This document shows positions 62,714-64,000 of a DNA stretch of 64,000 bases, piece by piece. The position numbers were made by a program, and so were the translations under genes. Each line of letters begins with the position of its first letter. The first letter of the stretch is position 1. The notes beneath the pieces were generated by a model, which was not told the origin of the DNA, searched no databases, and saw only the letters and a program-made list of their open reading frames with translations. Source of the DNA: Conchocele bisecta (taxonomy: Eukaryota > Mollusca > Bivalvia > Lucinida > Thyasiridae); contig CM055267.1 of the NCBI GenBank assembly GCA_029237695.1, positions 5,540,036 to 5,604,035 of the forward strand. Direction: 5' to 3'.

Positions 62714-63306
62714 TCTAGAACATGTGTTCATAGAACACTGATGCACCACATATCGCTTTGATATTAAACGAGGCAAAATTCCAAGTAAAAAAGGAGATAA
62801 TCCATGACCTGGGTGTCGAATCGACAATCAAAATAAACTTTGTGCATCTACTCATCACAAGGAAGCTACATACCAAATTTCAGGTCTGTAGCTATTTCGG
62901 TTTAAAAAGTTTTACAAGTTACAAGGCAAAATTGCCAAACTATTAAGTCGAAAAGGGGGAGATAATCCATGACCCCAGGTTCGAATAAAAAATTGAAATA
63001 AGCTTTGCGCATCTACTCATCATAAGGAAGTTACATACCAAGTTTCAGGTATGTAGCTCTAGTACGGTTGGAAAAGTTTACAAGGCAAAATTGCCAAATT
63101 CTAAGTTGAAAAGGGGGAGATAATCCATGACCTGGGGTCGAATCAAAATAAACTTTGCGCATCTACTCATCATAAGGAAGCTACATACCGAGTTTCAGGT
63201 ATGTAGCTATTACGGTTTAAAAGTGTTACGAGTCACAAGATTGGTGATGTACGGCCGGAAGGAAGGGTAACACTAAATGCCCCCTCCACTATCGTGGTGG
63301 GGCATA
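62714..63306 (+). mobile_element. TCTAGAACATGTG tandem-core element with 3' hairpin
   Basis: The start is TCTAGAACATGTGTTCATAG and ACACTGATGCACCACATATC. Three core units of about 160-190 bp (GGGGGAGATAATCCATGACC, GCATCTACTCATCATAAGGA, ACATACCAAGTTTCAGGT). The 3' hairpin TGCCCC.TCCAC TATC GTGGTGGGGCA (63277-63305) is followed by TAAAAA. Confidence 0.7.
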
Positions 63307-63662
63307 AAAACACTGGAATACCATACCGCAGCAACACTGTCTGATGTTATCTTGATAGTGTTGTTGTATGATGTGGCCTCATGTAGGTGCACGCGCAGTG
63401 ATCACCTGACTGCATATTTTTAGACATGGGATTCTCGTAACGATTCTCGTTTACTTTCACTTTTAAAAGCTACATTAAAGGTACATGCCCACGCAGCAGG
63501 TTACACTGTACTACTATTTTTTATTTTCTGTCATGCCTTATATGAGCCATTTGTCTACCCACTAACGAGTTATTTTTAATTACGGCGCGTGTTAATTGGT
63601 GTTAAATCGCATTTTATATGCCGCGACCAGAAAGGGTATTTTCCGACCTCGTGCTATTTTTA
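63307..63662. other. No gene recognised
   Basis: Unassigned AT-rich sequence leading into the promoter-like end of the window. Confidence 0.35.
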
Positions 63663-63980
63663 CCAATACTCGTCACGTGACACGGTCAATCATATCACAT
63701 CTTTGACATGCGCAGTGAGGTATCGGAAGTTGAGAAGAAAAATCTTTGTTCGAGTCCAAATCTAAATCTCCACGTAACTCTTTCCATTTGGTGATAAGGT
63801 CGCCAATATTAATCACTCTCTCTCTCTCTGTACTGTCTGTCCCTCAGACATTTCGCCATTTTTTTTGGCCGACGCCGTTTCATACAATTTCCGTCCTGGA
63901 CGTTTCGACATGTTGATATTCTTGTTTACATATTGGGAAGCCTACTGGCGCGCGTATTATACTGCGCATGCGCACCGCAA
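63663..63980. promoter_or_regulatory. Promoter-like cluster at right edge
   Basis: GTCACGTGAC (63672-63681, E-box/USF-type palindrome), CGCCATTTTT (63855-63864, YY1-like on the - strand, AAAAATGGCG) and TGCGCATGCGCA (63963-63974, perfect NRF1-type palindrome), with GGCGCGCG nearby. Such sites cluster at animal housekeeping promoters. A - strand ATG at 63851 starts MSEGQTVQRERE before a stop just after an (AG)n run. In another frame INIGDLITKWKELRGDLDLD continues to a TGA at 63673-63675. Confidence 0.45.
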
Positions 63981-64000
63981 GCCGTGATGTGAAAGTCGTC

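Overview
The window is animal nuclear DNA, most likely from a bivalve mollusc. It has spliced genes with GT-AG introns, an AT-rich background, and very dense short interspersed and tandem-core repeats carrying (ACGG)n microsatellites, an arrangement I associate with bivalve pearl/CvA-type elements. The species cannot be fixed by reading alone. All calls are by eye; no search or folding program was run.

Two genes are well supported. (1) On the + strand, 2287-10844, are the last four coding exons of a selenoprotein U (SelU / PRXL2A family, thioredoxin-fold peroxiredoxin-like). The redox motif is U-P-M-C: the first position of the family's CxxC is an in-frame TGA (2344-2346). The 3' UTR holds a type-2 SECIS-like hairpin (10896-10947) just after the TAA stop. 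The 5' exons lie left of the window. (2) On the - strand, 28798-35904, are the last two coding exons of a KAT6 (MOZ/MORF) lysine acetyltransferase: a short basic AT-hook-like exon and a giant last exon with Ser-Pro repeats, an acidic part, a Gln run and the Met/Asn-rich C-terminus. The PHD and MYST exons should lie to the right and were not found here.

Layout. 0-2.3 kb: repeats, an occupied copy of a palindrome-bearing element, and a LINE 3' fragment. 2.3-10.9 kb: the SelU gene, whose first visible intron is a 5.4-kb array of a 27-bp minisatellite that runs right up to the next exon and supplies its splice acceptor. 11.2-28.5 kb: nested tandem-core elements, SINEs, a Tigger-like element, a mariner transposase remnant and a few exon-like islands. 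28.5-35.9 kb: KAT6, with a circularly permuted repeat pair in its intron. 37-43.3 kb: several satellite arrays and a perfect 64-bp inverted repeat. 43.6-52.7 kb: one tandem-core element split by a 5.7-kb LINE (10-bp target duplication) and by a second tandem-core element. 53.9-63.3 kb: more of the same families, including a hAT-like element that itself holds another element, and an empty-site copy of the element seen at the left edge. 63.66-64 kb: a promoter-like cluster (CACGTG palindrome, YY1-like and NRF1-like sites).

The most notable signals are the Sec codon with its SECIS, whose 3' quartet strand departs by one base from the canonical form; the minisatellite-made splice acceptor; and the many families that share one architecture (5' hairpin or ACTAGA start, about 115-190-bp core repeats, ACGG microsatellite, 3' hairpin) and seem to insert in one another.
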